Positions 1 to 10,721 are shown, counted from the stretch's first letter. The stretch: DNA of 64,000 bases from Meghimatium bilineatum (GCA_034231615.1 CM067307.1:9188437-9252436), one strand, 5' to 3'. Numbers and translations are program-made. Notes: generated by a model not told the origin, from the sequence alone.

Positions 1-421
1 GTATTTTTTAAATCTAAAAACAAAAAAAAAGAAAATACCTGTTCGTTTTTAAGAATGGCATTAAGCTGCCAGAAGTAGATAAACTCAGGAGAAATTGGAT
101 ATAAGCAACAGCAACACACTAGCCATGACTGTCTCCATAATAAAGACCTTCCAACAGAATTCATTAGGACTCCAATTGTTAATTGGTAGATTATTATTGG
201 GTTTTTAGTTGGTCATTATTTACATACTTGGAATCGCATGCCAAAAATATCCAAGGTGACTCCAAGTATATAAAGCCCAGGCCCCTGTCCGGGCACGTGA
301 CAATTCTAGATAATAGGTCTTACTGGAGACGGTCATGTGCAAGCACACTGGTTCAAGCAAAAACAGTTACACAATAACTTGAGCTATGACATTTCATTTC
401 AAGTGTTGATATTTTCTGTTA
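1..421. other. intron, nothing recognised
   Basis: This is AT-rich intronic sequence downstream (in gene sense) of the domain III pore exon. I looked on the minus strand for the next expected exon (the end of the domain III pore loop and IIIS6) and did not find it here or anywhere left of 3653, so it should lie beyond the window. Confidence 0.5.
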
Positions 422-1935
422 ATGGTCATTATGTACTCATATTGTAACATAATGGTTATTAGTTCCTCATCTGGTTACATAATAGTTGTTATGTACTCAT
501 ATTGTAACACAATGGTTATTACATCCTCATCTGCTTACATAATGGTTATGTACTCATCTGGTTACATAATGGTTAATATGTATTCATATTGTAACATACT
601 GGTTATTACATCATCATCTGGTTACATAATGGTTAATATGTATTCATATTGTAACATACTGGTTATTAATACTCATCTGGTTACATAATGGTTATGTGCT
701 CATCTGGTTAAATAATGGTTAATATGTACTCATATTATAACATACTGGTTATTACATCCTCATCTGGTTACATAATGGTTATGTACTCATCTGGTTACAT
801 AATGGTTAATATGTACTCATATTATAACATACTGGTTATTACATCCTCATCTGGTTACAGAATGGTTGTTATGTACTCATCTGGTTACATAATGGTTAAT
901 ATGTACTCATATTGTAACATACTGGTTATTACATCCTCATCTGGTTACAGAATGGTTGTTATGTACTCATCTGGTTAAATAATGGTTAATATGTACTCAT
1001 ATTGTAACATACTGGTTATTACATCCTCATCTGGTTACATAATGGTTATGTACTCATCTGGTTACATAATGGTTAATATGTACTCATATTGTAACATACT
1101 GGTTATTACATCCTCATCTGATTACAGAATGGTTGTTATGTACTCATCTGGTTACAGAATGGTTGTTATGTACTCATCTGGTTACAGAATGGTTGTTATG
1201 TACTCATCTGGTTACAGAATGGTTGTTATGTACTCATCTGGTTACAGAATGGTTGTTATGTACTCATCTGGTTACAGAATGGTTGTTACGTACTCATCTG
1301 GTTACAGAATGGTTGTTACGTACTCATCTGGTTACAGAATGGTTGTTACGTACTCATCTGGTTACAGAATGGTTGTTATGTACTCATCTGGTTACAGAAT
1401 GGTTGTTATGTACTCATCTGGTTACAGAATGGTTGTTATGTACTCATCTGGTTACAGAATGGTTGTTATGTACTCATCTGGTTACAGAATGGTTGTTATG
1501 TACTCATCTGGTTACAGAATGGTTGTTATGTACTCATCTGGTTACAGAATGGTTGTTACGTACTCATCTGGTTACAGAATGGTTGTTACGTACTCATCTG
1601 GTTACAGAATGGTTGTTATGTACTCATCTGGTTACAGAATGGTTGTTATGTACTCATCTGGTTACAGAATGGTTGTTACGTACTCATCTGGTTACAGAAT
1701 GGTTGTTATGTACTCATCTGGTTACAGAATGGTTGTTATGTACTCATCTGGTTACAGAATGGTTGTTATGTACTCATCTGGTTACAGAATGGTTGTTATG
1801 TACTCATCTGGTTACAGAATGGTTGTTATGTACTCATCTGGTTACAGAATGGTTGTTATGTACTCATCTGGTTACAGAATGGTTGTTATGTACTCATCTG
1901 GTTACAGAATGGTTGTTATGTACTCATCTGGTTAC
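422..1935. repeat. 30-bp tandem array with a mixed leading part
   Basis: From 1141 to 1920 the array holds 26 units of exactly 30 bp (TACTCATCTGGTTACAG plus AATGGTTGTTATG), followed by a partial unit. The units are nearly identical, and the main variation is T or C in the last TATG/TACG step. From about 422 to 1140 related words are shuffled with a longer variant carrying GTAACATACTGGTTATTA. Because 30 is divisible by three, frames stay open for up to 328 codons; this is an artefact of period, not evidence for a protein. Confidence 0.97.
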
Positions 1936-2104
1936 CCAATTATTCCGAATGTAACAATCAACTTATAATTTTTGACAATATATTTATTTAGATAAAATTG
2001 TACACCTAAATAGGTTGCCATTATTTTCTGAACAGTCAAAAATTTCATGCTGAAGTACATGTGTTGTGAGAAAAGATGTAGATATTTCAGCCAAGTTGTA
2101 AATC

Positions 2105-2530
2105 CCAATACACCATATTCTGTGTGGGTGTCTGTGACTATCTTGATAGGAGACGAGAGTCATGTTTAACAGTGGTTAGCTTTGAGGTTGGTGACCAGCG
2201 AATAAATACAAGAATAAGTTCTCTCATATGGCCTACTAGCAATATGTTTACAGACATTCACCAATCAGTGGAAGTGATAAAAGCACTTAACTCATTAGTT
2301 ACCACTTCTGATGTCAGATGTGCTGGGCCATTACACAAGTAAAAATTATGACAACATATTTTCATTCTGCAGACTATATCCTGCAGTAAATCTAGTAGGA
2401 CAGTTGTCCTGCTATAAGAGTGACCTGTGGGAGCTTGAGAATGAACGTGAAAAAAATAATATCACATTCTGGTTTGTAGACCACATCTTGCTATCAAGCA
2501 TGGTTGTGGGAATAAAAGCAAAAGAATAAT
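2105..2530 (+). mobile_element. SINE-like repeat, family A, long copy
   Basis: This stretch matches 46340-46680 along most of its length: GTGGTTAG, then TTTGAG-TTGGTGACC, a middle part, then an ACTATATCCTGC block, AAATCTAGTAGGAC, GTCCTGCTATAAGAG and GAGAATGAACG at the 3' end. Shorter copies of the 3' half occur at 8105, 12170, 32450, 43065 and 56480. Copies sit in both orientations and no coding capacity is evident, which fits a dispersed non-autonomous element. The exact borders are uncertain. Confidence 0.7.
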
Positions 2531-2689
2531 TGTTATGTCATCGAAAGAGCAGTATTGAACAGTTAATCCTATTGTAGGTGTTTTTTTTAAGCCAGTCATT
2601 AACTCTTTCACTAAAACAAAGATCTTCATTCACAGCTATTCACATAATGAATCTCATTTTTGTGTGTTCATCATCATCATCAGGTGCCA

Positions 2690-2990
2690 TTTCCATATCG
2701 AAAGTTGGCGTCAACAGGCATGCTGGATGCAACAGACATACACAATTTTCTGTCTCTTATCTTGATAGTGAACCCTACTAGACTATTCCATCAATCCCAT
2801 GTTGGTTTTCTCCCATTGTATCTCTGCCTATCTCTTTCTCTCCGTCCCTGGACTCTACCCTCAAGCAAGGTCTTAAATAAGGTGTCATATCCTTTAATAC
2901 ATCTAAAGTGTTTCATTTGTTTGTTTTTTATTTTCCTCAACAGTTCTCTTTTCATACACAGTACCAGCTGAACCTGTATTTGATTTCTTT
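2690..2990 (-). mobile_element. non-LTR retrotransposon 3' end (minus)
   Basis: The minus-strand translation gives a decayed LINE C-terminal tail, with the segment KHFRCIKGYDTLFKTLLEG followed by an Arg-rich GR-RERDRQR stretch. This is the usual region after the reverse transcriptase in RTE/jockey-like elements. A second copy of the same tail lies at 53190-53350. It is 5'-truncated and non-functional. Confidence 0.75.
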
Positions 2991-3245
2991 CCATAAAGTT
3001 CTCCCTATACAGATTCATTGCTGCCTGTGGACCTTCTTTTGTTAGCAAATATGAAATTTGTTCACAAAGATCATTCTAATTACTCTGTTGTCAACTACCA
3101 ATTTAAAAAAACCTATAGAGGGGTGTGTGATACCTGCTTACAAAAAAGAATTCCTGACATGGCATGAGAATACTTGATCAAGCACGAGCAACAATGCATC
3201 AGCCATTACAGAGATCACAGTCTAAACATGGAAGGAGATAATATA

Positions 3246-3558
3246 GAGAAGATCCCCATCAACTTTCATAGAGAAGATCCCCATCAATTCACCATTGACA
3301 TCCACAGAGAAGATCCCCATCAATTCACCATCGACTTCCATTGACAAGATCCCCATCAATTCACCATCGACTTCCATTGACAAGATCCCCATCAATTCAC
3401 CATCGACTTCCATTGACAAGATCCCCATCAATTCACCATCGACTTCCATTGACAAGATCCCCATCAATTCACCATCGACTTCCATTGACAAGATCCCCAT
3501 CAATTCACCATCGACTTCCATTGACAAGATCCCCATCAATTCACCATCCACACCCATA
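3246..3558. repeat. 36-bp minisatellite, 8 full units
   Basis: Eight 36-bp units (GACAAGATCCCCATCAATTC, then ACCATCGACTTCCATT) begin at 3271, 3307, 3343, 3379, 3415, 3451, 3487 and 3523, preceded by one 25-bp partial unit. The first units have GAGAAG in place of GACAAG. The array ends 94 bp from the domain III pore exon, in its downstream intron. Both strands stay open (EVDGELMGILSM repeats) only because the unit is twelve codons long. Confidence 0.97.
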
Positions 3559-3652
3559 ATAAAGTCTGAAGAAGTGCACATTCAATAGATAATACTTTTT
3601 CTAAACATTAACTCAGCATTAAAATATTAACATTTGTTTTTCTTCAACTTAC

Positions 3653-3796
3653 TTTGGCCAGCCTTCACCTGTAGTAACAGTGAACAAGGTCAACATTGCC
3701 ATCATGATATTGTCATAATGAAAATCCTGACGTAGCCATTCTCTGTCCTTCACTCTAGGTATCTCTGAATTACCTTCATACTTAAAGAACTGGCCC
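3653..3796 (-). CDS. Cav2: Cav2 exon: domain III pore loop
   Basis: This 144-nt exon encodes 47 whole codons from [12 protein letters not shown] to TGEGWP, with one base completing a codon from the previous exon and two bases (AA) carried to the next. It covers the extracellular turret and re-entrant pore helix of domain III. The glutamate of TGEGW (codon 44) is the domain III member of the four-glutamate Ca2+ selectivity filter. In minus sense the acceptor is TTCTCTTAG and the donor is GTAAGT. The phase fits the 6904-7064 exon, giving DECQ-GQFF across the junction. FHYDN and TLFTV before the filter are family hallmarks. The next exon is outside the window. Confidence 0.97.
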
Positions 3797-4104
3797 CTAA
3801 GAGAATTAATAACAAGTGGATGAAAGTGGATGGCAGTAATGTTGCAGTATAAAATTGTTGACCAAAAATAACATTTCCTTATGGTGACACAGTAGAGAGT
3901 ACTACTAAGCAGTTCAGAGAACAAAAACAACTGGAAAGAGTGTCTTAAATAATAATGATAGCCTTTTCTTTCTTTATAAATGATCAGGGAACAGACCAGT
4001 GTAAAATTTCAAATGGACTGTGGCACCCCTCAAAATTTCACACGACTGCTTGCCCATACAAGTTTTATGGAGAAAGTGTCTTGCCCGTTTGCATTCAATC
4101 AATA

Positions 4105-4465
4105 ATATCAATAAAACCCATAACCCTTCAGGGTCGTAGGGGTACCGTACCACATTGGAAGCTTCAGCACACAGAGTCCTCCAGCGAATTCTATCCTCAG
4201 CGATGCGGATGAGTGTGGAAATATCTAGCCCTGTCCATTCCTTGATGTTGTCTGTCCATGTCTTTATTTGTCCTCCTCTGCTTCTTCCACCATCGACAGT
4301 TCCCTGCAGTATTGTTTTTGCCCATTTGCATTAACACTCTCTCAACACAATGCCAATATGCTTCGAAACAAGCAGACTGCAGAAGATGGTTTAATATACG
4401 ATTGGCTATCTTAGGATCTCCGCTCTAAATTTTCAGTAATTGTTCACTTCTTTGATCTGAGACTC
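4105..4465 (-). mobile_element. non-LTR retrotransposon 3' end (minus)
   Basis: The plus strand reads AATAAAACCCATAACCCTTC, then AGGGTCGTAGGGGTACCGTA. This is the reverse complement of a 3' tail (TGGCACCCCTACGACCCTGA then AAGGTTATGGGTT) that recurs at 7330, 7870, 11765, 25085, 26935, 30715, 44010, 45390 and 63430. The upstream minus translation gives the degraded Gly-Arg-rich C-terminus typical of RTE-like LINEs. It is 5'-truncated. Confidence 0.8.
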
Positions 4466-4599
4466 TTTTGTGCTAACCCAGTAGGCAGTTGGAATTTTCT
4501 GCAGGGGTTGACTCCCCTAGCTTAAGGCACTCCTGTGCTAACCCATAAGTCATCGAGTGAATAAGTATGTTTAGTATGATAAGACAAAAATAAGAAATG

Positions 4600-4760
4600 T
4601 AGACAAGACATGCAGTGACAATGATTTTTTTGCAGGTGATAGATTGTCAACCTATCCCCAGCCTTCCTTAAGTCATCTCCTATGACAAACCTATAAAGAA
4701 GACAGTGATCCCATTCTTTACATCCTGAACTAGAAGTCCAGACCCTGGTAATATTTACTC
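4600..4760. repeat. dispersed repeat, also at 14515-14650
   Basis: A block reading GGTGATAGATTGTCAACCTA, then CAGTGATCCCATTCTTTACA and GAACTAGAAGTCCAGA, matches 14520-14650 at roughly 75 percent by eye. It is non-coding. The family is unknown to me. Confidence 0.55.
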
Positions 4761-4777
4761 TCTTCACAAAACTCAAA

Positions 4778-5181
4778 TTCAACAGGAAAAGCTTGAAACA
4801 TGATAATGAAGTTGTGCTAATAGCTAGAAATACACATAATCACAGACACAAATCTACATTTCGACCAAAAGGCCTTTATCAAGGTTACATACATCTAAAA
4901 ACGATCAGCAGAGACGACACAACTGGCGTTCACATGTCTAGCGAGATGTGGGGATCAAAGGCAGATGTGGGAGGTCATGACAGGGTCAAGATGTGGGACT
5001 TCCCATATCTCACTACACATGTGAATGCCAGTTGTGTCATCCCTGCCTGTCGTTTTCAGATGTATACGTTATGTAACCTTGATAAAGGCCTTTTGGTCGA
5101 AACGTCGATTTGTGTGTATGATTATGTGTTTCCAATTATTAGCAAACCTTCATTGACCTGTTTCAAGCTTTACCTGTTCAA
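4778..5181. mobile_element. foldback element with hammerhead/Penelope-like core
   Basis: This 404-bp imperfect palindrome has arms of about 200 bp meeting near the TCATGA at 4975-4980. The outer ends pair TTCAACAGGAAAAGCTTGAA (left) with TTCAAGCTTTACCTGTTCAA (right). Each arm carries, in opposite orientation, CCTTGATAAAGGCC, TTTT, GGTCGAAACGTCG (left arm GGTCGAAATG). The GGCC/GGTC stem followed by GAAAC resembles the stem II-GAAA part of a hammerhead ribozyme, and also the repeated termini of Penelope-like retroelements. The CUGAUGA box is degraded to TTGATAA, so activity is unlikely. No reverse transcriptase remains here. Confidence 0.75.
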
Positions 5182-5194
5182 TCACAACATGAAG

Positions 5195-5865
5195 ATCAAG
5201 ACAGCAAAATCTGAAGATGACTGTAGACAGATTACCCAATACAATGAATAAAAAGATAAATGATCAATTATTGAAACAAGTGCAGGAATTTAAATATCTT
5301 GGAAGCAATTTTACATACGACGTAAGAATGGACAGAGAGTCTGAGACAAAAATTCAAAAAGCCAACTATGTAAATTATGAACTTACACCAATTTTGAAAC
5401 ATACATCTATCCCGATGGAAACCAAAAGGCAAATCATAAATTCAATCTTCATACCAACATTGTGTTATAAATGTCAGACATGAATACTAACAAAATAACA
5501 AGAGGAAAAGCTTACTACATGTTAAATAAGTAGACTAAGAAAAGCAGCAAATTGAATAAGAAGAGACTATGTGAGGAATGAAGAGATTACAACATCTATT
5601 GGAACAACATCTGTGGTGAAATATATTGAAAAAAAAAGAGACTGAATTGGTTTGGCAACTTAATGAAAATAAACCCTTATCTGCCATAGGCAAGAGCATA
5701 CAAAATGAAAATGTACACAGCAATATACAGAGGAAGACCAAGAGGAAGTTGGATTGAAGGAGTTACCACTATTTTGAGACATCACAATATTACTGCATAT
5801 CAAGCAACTAAACATGCCATAGCCCAAAAACCGATTTTCATTCAATCCTGCAATTATTTACAGCA
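5195..5865 (+). mobile_element. non-LTR retrotransposon, truncated RT C-terminus
   Basis: Plus-strand frames hold a broken LINE reverse-transcriptase C-terminal region: KQVQEFKYLGSNFTYD, an IETRIQKAN-like stretch, ILKHTSIPMETKRQIINSIF, IPTLCY, then after several frame breaks the GRPRGSW tail. YLG, the cysteine after LTY/LCY and the Gly-Arg-Pro-Arg tail are standard landmarks of RTE/jockey-type elements. A relative of the same kind is at 58690-59365. Its 3' end runs into the GATA microsatellite, as expected for LINEs that end in short tandem repeats. Confidence 0.85.
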
Positions 5866-5873
5866 AAAGCTGA

Positions 5874-5932
5874 GAATAGATAGATAGATGTATAGATATA
5901 TAGATAGATAGATAGATAGATAGGTAGGTAGG

Positions 5933-5968
<36 letters not shown>

Positions 5969-6018
5969 TAGATAGACAGACAGACATATAGATAGATATG
6001 ATAGATAGATAGATAGAC

Positions 6019-6063
<45 letters not shown>

Positions 6064-6092
6064 CGAGTAGATAGATAGATAGATAGATATAC
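5874..6092. repeat. (GATA)n/(GACA)n microsatellite
   Basis: About 220 bp of GATA with GGTA and GACA interruptions directly follow the LINE fragment. The long minus-strand frames rich in Ser-Ile-Tyr-Leu are by-products of the tetranucleotide. Confidence 0.97.
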
Positions 6093-6785
6093 ATACTGTT
6101 GGCCACTGTGTTGGCTTGGTCAATGTTCTTATAAAGGGATTCCACTATACTACAATTGTTCTTCTTGTTCAATGTAGACACCACTATTGATGAAACATCT
6201 AAGTTTCAGAAAACATGGTGATTCAAGTTTCAAGGCAAATTGATTATACCTGAATGGATCACGTTCAAATCTCATCTGTGACCTTATAATTTTGTCCAAT
6301 AATTCCTCAAAGTTTCTTAATAATATTCATTTATTCAATCAAGAAGCCAAAGTGAGTGCTCTAGTGTTGACTACTACCTGTAAAGATCAGTTCAGCTTAG
6401 CAAAACCTGGTGGAAGTGAAACACTCGCTGGCATTTCATTACTGTTTAGGAGTATTCTATTAGTGGTTAAAGTACACAAGATACCAAACCTTAACAGGGT
6501 TCAAGTTTGTGTCAGCAAAATGTGCCATTAGAAGTTAGAGGGAATGTGAGGATATTTGTTATTAGTAAAGCGAGAGATGGGGATAAATCACCTGAGTATC
6601 ATGGATAAAACAATAAACTGAAAATATATGGACTGCAATAACACAGGAGTAAATGCAAGCATGAACAAACATTGGTTAAAATAAAGTGTTACTAATAATA
6701 ATCATGACATACTAACAACAAAACACAAGGACATTATGATTTCCCATTAAATAAATATATATACCCGGTATGTTTGACAACTGTT

Positions 6786-6860
6786 TTTTGTCCTGATGAA
6801 GACTTTTCAGTTGAAACGTCATCTGAACTTGCATCTCATTTGTTAGTATATCCTGTAATT
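6786..6860 (+). mobile_element. Penelope/hammerhead-like core, single arm
   Basis: The sequence TTTGTCCTGATGAAGACTTT then TCAGTTGAAACGTCATCTGA contains an intact CTGATGA box and an intact GAAAC box. They are separated by a short GACT/AGTT stem with a TTTC loop plus one unpaired A. It belongs to the same motif class as the foldback elements at 4778, 35432 and 42480. I do not see a stem I that closes around it, so I call it hammerhead-like, not a ribozyme. Confidence 0.5.
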
Positions 6861-6903
6861 AGTAAATAAGGTTAAAACACACACACACACAATATATACT
6901 TAC

Positions 6904-7064
6904 TGGCATTCATCCCTGGTAGATTTAGACTCGTCAGTGCAGTAGAAAAAACGCCCCTTGAACAACTGAACAGCAATAACAGCAAATATGAATTGGAAGA
7001 GAATGTAGACTATGAGAATGTTAGAGACATTCTTCAGGGAGTTGACAACACAGTCAAAGACAGC
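6904..7064 (-). CDS. Cav2: Cav2 exon: IIIS5 and start of pore turret
   Basis: This 161-nt exon encodes 53 codons from [17 protein letters not shown] to STRDEC, plus two bases (CA). It holds the S4-S5 linker ([12 protein letters not shown]), transmembrane helix IIIS5 ([20 protein letters not shown]) and the beginning of the extracellular turret ([12 protein letters not shown]). In minus sense the acceptor is CCCTTGCAG and the donor is GTAAGT. The exon starts in phase 0, joining PKLK of the preceding exon. FKG-FF-CTDES is strongly conserved in high-voltage-activated channels. One small difference is Ser in KNVSNIL, where most Cav2 proteins known to me have Phe or Val. Confidence 0.97.
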
Positions 7065-7132
7065 CTGCAAGGGAATGTAATAGGTATGCATGAGTTTCTG
7101 CATCTCTGATGGACTTCTTTCTTTTCTTTTCA

Positions 7133-7325
7133 CTTTACACCCCTTTGTCTTGCAGAGTCAGGGGAAGAAGAGTTCTTCGGAGATGGCTTTTTTGTACGTC
7201 ATATATGTTTGTTTTTGTTGACTCTTTTATTTCTGTATTCCATCGTTTGCATGGTCTGCTCCTGGCCTTGTATCCATTCTGATGTTCTGATGTACAATAA
7301 AAAAGTATACACTTGCACAATTTCA
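7133..7325 (-). mobile_element. non-LTR retrotransposon 3' end (minus)
   Basis: The minus translation reads GYKARSRPCKRWNTEIK, then the DVQKS and LTLQDKGV regions. This is a Gly/Arg-Pro-x-x-Arg-Trp LINE tail. Related sequence recurs at 11165-11480 and 63340-63420 (the TTGCAG-ATC-GGG-GAAGAGTTC block). It starts only about 70 bp beyond the acceptor of the IIIS5 exon. Confidence 0.7.
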
Positions 7326-7329
7326 CCCA

Positions 7330-7545
7330 TCCACCCATAAACCCATCAGACTCGTAGGGACATTACATTGGATGCCTCAACACACAGAGTTCTCCAGCAA
7401 TTTCTATCCTCAGTGATGCCAATGAGTGTGGAAAAATCTTGACTTGTCCACTGTTTGATATTGTCAGTCAATGATTTTCTTTTACATTCTCTGCTTCTTC
7501 AACCCTCAATTGTACACTGCATTATTTTTTTTTAGAATCATGTCA
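7330..7545 (-). mobile_element. non-LTR retrotransposon 3' tail (minus)
   Basis: This is a copy of the tail family seen at 4105-4330: CATAAACCCATCAGACTCGT, then CACACAGAGTTCTCCAGCAA, TCCTCAGTGATGCC and GATATTGTCAGTC. It is non-coding by decay. Confidence 0.75.
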
Positions 7546-7869
7546 CTATTGAAAGTAGTGATTGTTGTGAACCTGCGAGGTTGGTAATCTATTTCTTGCG
7601 TGCAAATTTGTCTTATGCTTTCTACAGGAAATGTGCAAAAGTCATCAATAACACTTTTATTCAAAGACCTGTATCCAACTTTCTTTGTATAGTATTTCTA
7701 TGGGCATAATACAATAAAAATTAAGTAATAAATCAGTCATTCATTTTAAATGACAACAATATTATATTGTGAGGGAGTTTAATCCATATTCAACCATGGA
7801 CATACCAGTAATCAATAAATGGTTAACAAGAACATCTCATGGTAGTGGTGAAACATCACAAACTTGTGT

Positions 7870-8065
7870 GGTTGTGCCACATGTGATGAGTCAAAATTCC
7901 CTTTCCAAAACTATCCTGCAGGGAACAGTTGAGAGTGCATGAAGAAGAGGAATAAATTCTTGGATTGATAATATTAAAGACTGGATATGACTAAGATTCT
8001 CCACACTTAAACATGTTACCAGAGTGGCACCCCTACAACCCTGAAAGGTTATGGGTTTGATGATG
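7870..8065 (+). mobile_element. non-LTR retrotransposon 3' tail (plus)
   Basis: The block from TTCCCTTTCCAAAACTATCC (LSKTI-LQGTVE when read as protein) through ATAAATTCTTGGATTGATAA ends in TGGCACCCCTACAACCCTGA, AAGGTTATGGGTTTGATGAT. It is the plus-strand counterpart of the 4105 and 7330 copies and ends in a short GAT repeat. Confidence 0.8.
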
Positions 8066-8104
8066 ATGACAATCAATAACCATTTGATGTAATAGGAGTA
8101 CAAG

Positions 8105-8215
8105 TTTCTTTATTGTTCATTCTCAAAATCTCACTGGATCTTTCTTGTAAAAGGTCAATGATCTACTAGATTTCCAGCATGATGTTCAGCAGTCCAGAGA
8201 ACAGAGGTATGTTCT
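8105..8215 (-). mobile_element. SINE-like repeat, family A fragment (minus)
   Basis: GTTCATTCTCAAAATCTCAC, then TGGATCTTTCTTGTA, CTACTAGATTTCCAGCATGA and GTCCAGAGAACAGAG are the reverse complement of the 3' half of family A. Confidence 0.75.
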
Positions 8216-8859
8216 GACTTCAACAAAGGTGTTCATATATTAATTGTTTTACCAATTCCACTGAACAGTGAATTTCCAAAGAGATATCATTAATAGACCT
8301 GTCTGTTTATCATATTACTTAGTAGCTATTCTGGTAGTTTTAAGTATAGGTATGCAGATTACCATCTTCACAAACAAGATGCCCCAATAGATATTCAGAT
8401 CTCTGTCTCAAAAATTCACTATGGTATAGAGACCTATGGCTCCAGTTCAGTGGTGATTGACTGTTCTCTTCAAAATTTTGATACATGCTGCTGTGGACCT
8501 TGCAAAGGATCACTCCAAGTACATACATTCTCAACACTGTCATAGAATCATTAACCTCAAACTCATCTGATCATGCAGAATCATGTACAGCATTGAGCAT
8601 GTCTGTTCAGTCCAGAAACATCCCTTCTGTTGTGGTGAAAAAACCAACCAACATACTCATTCAACCTCTTCAAATCGATATATCAGAGATAAAGAGCTTT
8701 GTACAATGAAGCTTATTTAATTCAAAACTCTCTCCAATGATAAATTGTAAAACTCATTGCCTCATAGAGCACTTTGTTATTACATTCTGAATCAGACATA
8801 CTGAGTCATTCGATACTCTCATAGTATACAATGTTGTTCATCTATTACAAGTAAGGGGT

Positions 8860-8910
8860 GCAGAGAGCCGTGCAGAGAGCCATGCAGAGAGCCATGCAGA
8901 GAGCCATGCA
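8860..8910. repeat. 12-bp short tandem repeat, 4 units
   Basis: Four units of GCAGAGAGCCAT (the first ends GT) are followed by GCA. Confidence 0.9.
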
Positions 8911-9616
8911 TTGCTCTTGTGCCTACACAGGGTTTAGCAAATAACCAAGATCCTAAAAGTACCTCCTTGTGGTGCACCCTGAAACAGAAATACAGTAGCT
9001 CTTGCTGTGTTCCTGGCCAACACTTTTGGGGATTGTGTTCATGGATACTGTTGATAGAATGAGAACTGGCAGAAAAGAGACAAGCAATATCTCAGACACC
9101 TCTTCGCCAACACTTTCAACACACAGTGATGCAAGTCATCTGTGTATTGTGGCTCAGAAACATTGGAGGTGCAGCAAATGTCGATGTCCAGATATCGGTA
9201 GATTTCCTTATGATAAGGCAATGCTTAGAGTGTGCATTGAATCTGGGAAAAGCAACATATGCTAGACAGTAGCGATGTGTATATAAAATGATAAAGTGGC
9301 AATGAGGTCACAATTGTCCAGCACGAAACCCATCAGAGGAAGTGATGTCTATGCTCAAAGAAGCCCACATACACCACCACAACTGACCCAATTCAAAGTA
9401 GGAGTCATGACTCAGAGATTGGAAATGCCAACTTGAACATGCGCTCCTAGGTATGGAAAAAAAACAACTTTGAACACAGCTCCTTTATTGCATAAAGGAA
9501 AAGTATTGAACAAGTATGTTGAGAACATTTTTCAAGTTTCTGAACAAAGCAGTGCTTAAGCAGTGTTAACAACATAGATGGGGGCAAGTCATTGTTTTTG
9601 ACAAAACCTAGCAAAA

Positions 9617-10035
9617 ATAGTCTAACTCAGCTGTCGTCGTTGTGCAATATGGCTCATACAGAGAGAATTGGGTTCAGTACCAAGGGCCCAGAGGAGAATT
9701 ATGTCTTTTTTACACAAGATTTGTTTTTAGACTGCGAAGCCTCTTGTCAGAGATAGGCACACTCTACCTATGTATTTGAGTCAAAATGTAATGGCAAAGA
9801 ATCAAAACACAGGCCATGCCTGGTGATGGATTGGAAGGCCATCACAAGCAGAAAAGACAAGTGTGTGAAAAATGCACAGGCCGAATCCCAAACCTCCAAC
9901 TCGTTTGGCAAAGCAGCAATCTTACTTAGAAAGGTATATTAATCCTTATCTAATTGAACTGTCGCTGTTGCCCAACATGGCTCATACAGCTCATACAGAA
10001 GAAATTAGGTATGGGACCTAGGGACAAAGGGTGGT
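9617..10035. repeat. two direct copies of an ~80-bp block
   Basis: Two direct copies lie about 335 bp apart. The first, near 9625-9700, holds AACTCAGCTGTCGTCGTTGT and GGCTCATACAGAGAGAATTG. The second, near 9955-10030, holds AACTGTCGCTGTTGCCCAAC and GGCTCATACAG-AGAAATTAG. They differ at several positions. No open frame or known family is visible. Confidence 0.6.
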
Positions 10036-10149
10036 GATGGAATGGTTTTCAAACACGAGAAACAGTTTGCTAGCAGCAAAACAGCTCATGAGAGGAAAAA
10101 TCCACAGTGGGTGACCCTGGCAAATTATCAACTCAATCTGTCACATTCT

Positions 10150-10330
10150 GACAAATCCTCTGAGTAGAAGACTTCTTTCATAGGCATTGCACCAAGTTGA
10201 AAGCTAAGTCTCCTGGAATTGAAAGAAAGCTTAGAGAAACCCCTGCTCAGCATATAGAAAGTAAGAGTAAGTTGCTCTCAATTCCTGGGGATAGGAAACA
10301 AACAAATCATCACAAGTGATGATGGCCATT
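10150..10330. repeat. dispersed repeat, also at 62330-62755
   Basis: CATAGGCATTGCACCAAGTT, GAAAGCTAAGTCTCCTGG, AGTAAGAGTAAGTTGCTCTC and AATTCCTGGGGATAGGAAAC are matched at 62615-62755 in the same orientation. It is non-coding. I cannot name the family. Confidence 0.65.
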
Positions 10331-10721
10331 TGTTGCATTTACTTGTGAAATTCAGCAAGGTTTATGTCCTTGATTATGAGTTCGCAGATGGCTAATAGCC
10401 CTATTTTAGCAGCAAATGTCCTTGGAAGTTCGGGCATGGGATGACCAGTGTAGATGGTTCTTGGTCTACCCATGGCTTTCTAGCCAATCTTTGCTGAAGA
10501 GCTGATGCTGCACTTATCTTTTCACACAATGTCATGGCTTTCTTGACTGTAGAGTGCAAAATGCACCATTAGTATCCTACTGTAGTTTGCCTTTTCAATC
10601 CTTTCCTCTACAGACAATAAATTCCACTGTTAACATCCCACCCATACTACATTATCACATTCACTAGCATTGTCTTCCTCTGCCAGTCTCTAATATTTCT
10701 CCTATAATACTGGAAGCGTAC

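Noticed and set aside
982..1968. 328-codon open frame with MVVMYSSGYR repeats
   Set aside because: It is produced by a 30-bp DNA repeat; at least two plus frames are long and open, and nothing suggests translation or a homologous protein.
3222..3588. Open frames on both strands with 12-residue repeats
   Set aside because: The 36-bp minisatellite keeps several frames open on both strands at once. It lies in an intron beside a calcium-channel exon.
5854..6184. Ser-Ile-Tyr-Leu-rich minus frames that look like membrane proteins
   Set aside because: They are translations of a GATA/GACA microsatellite.
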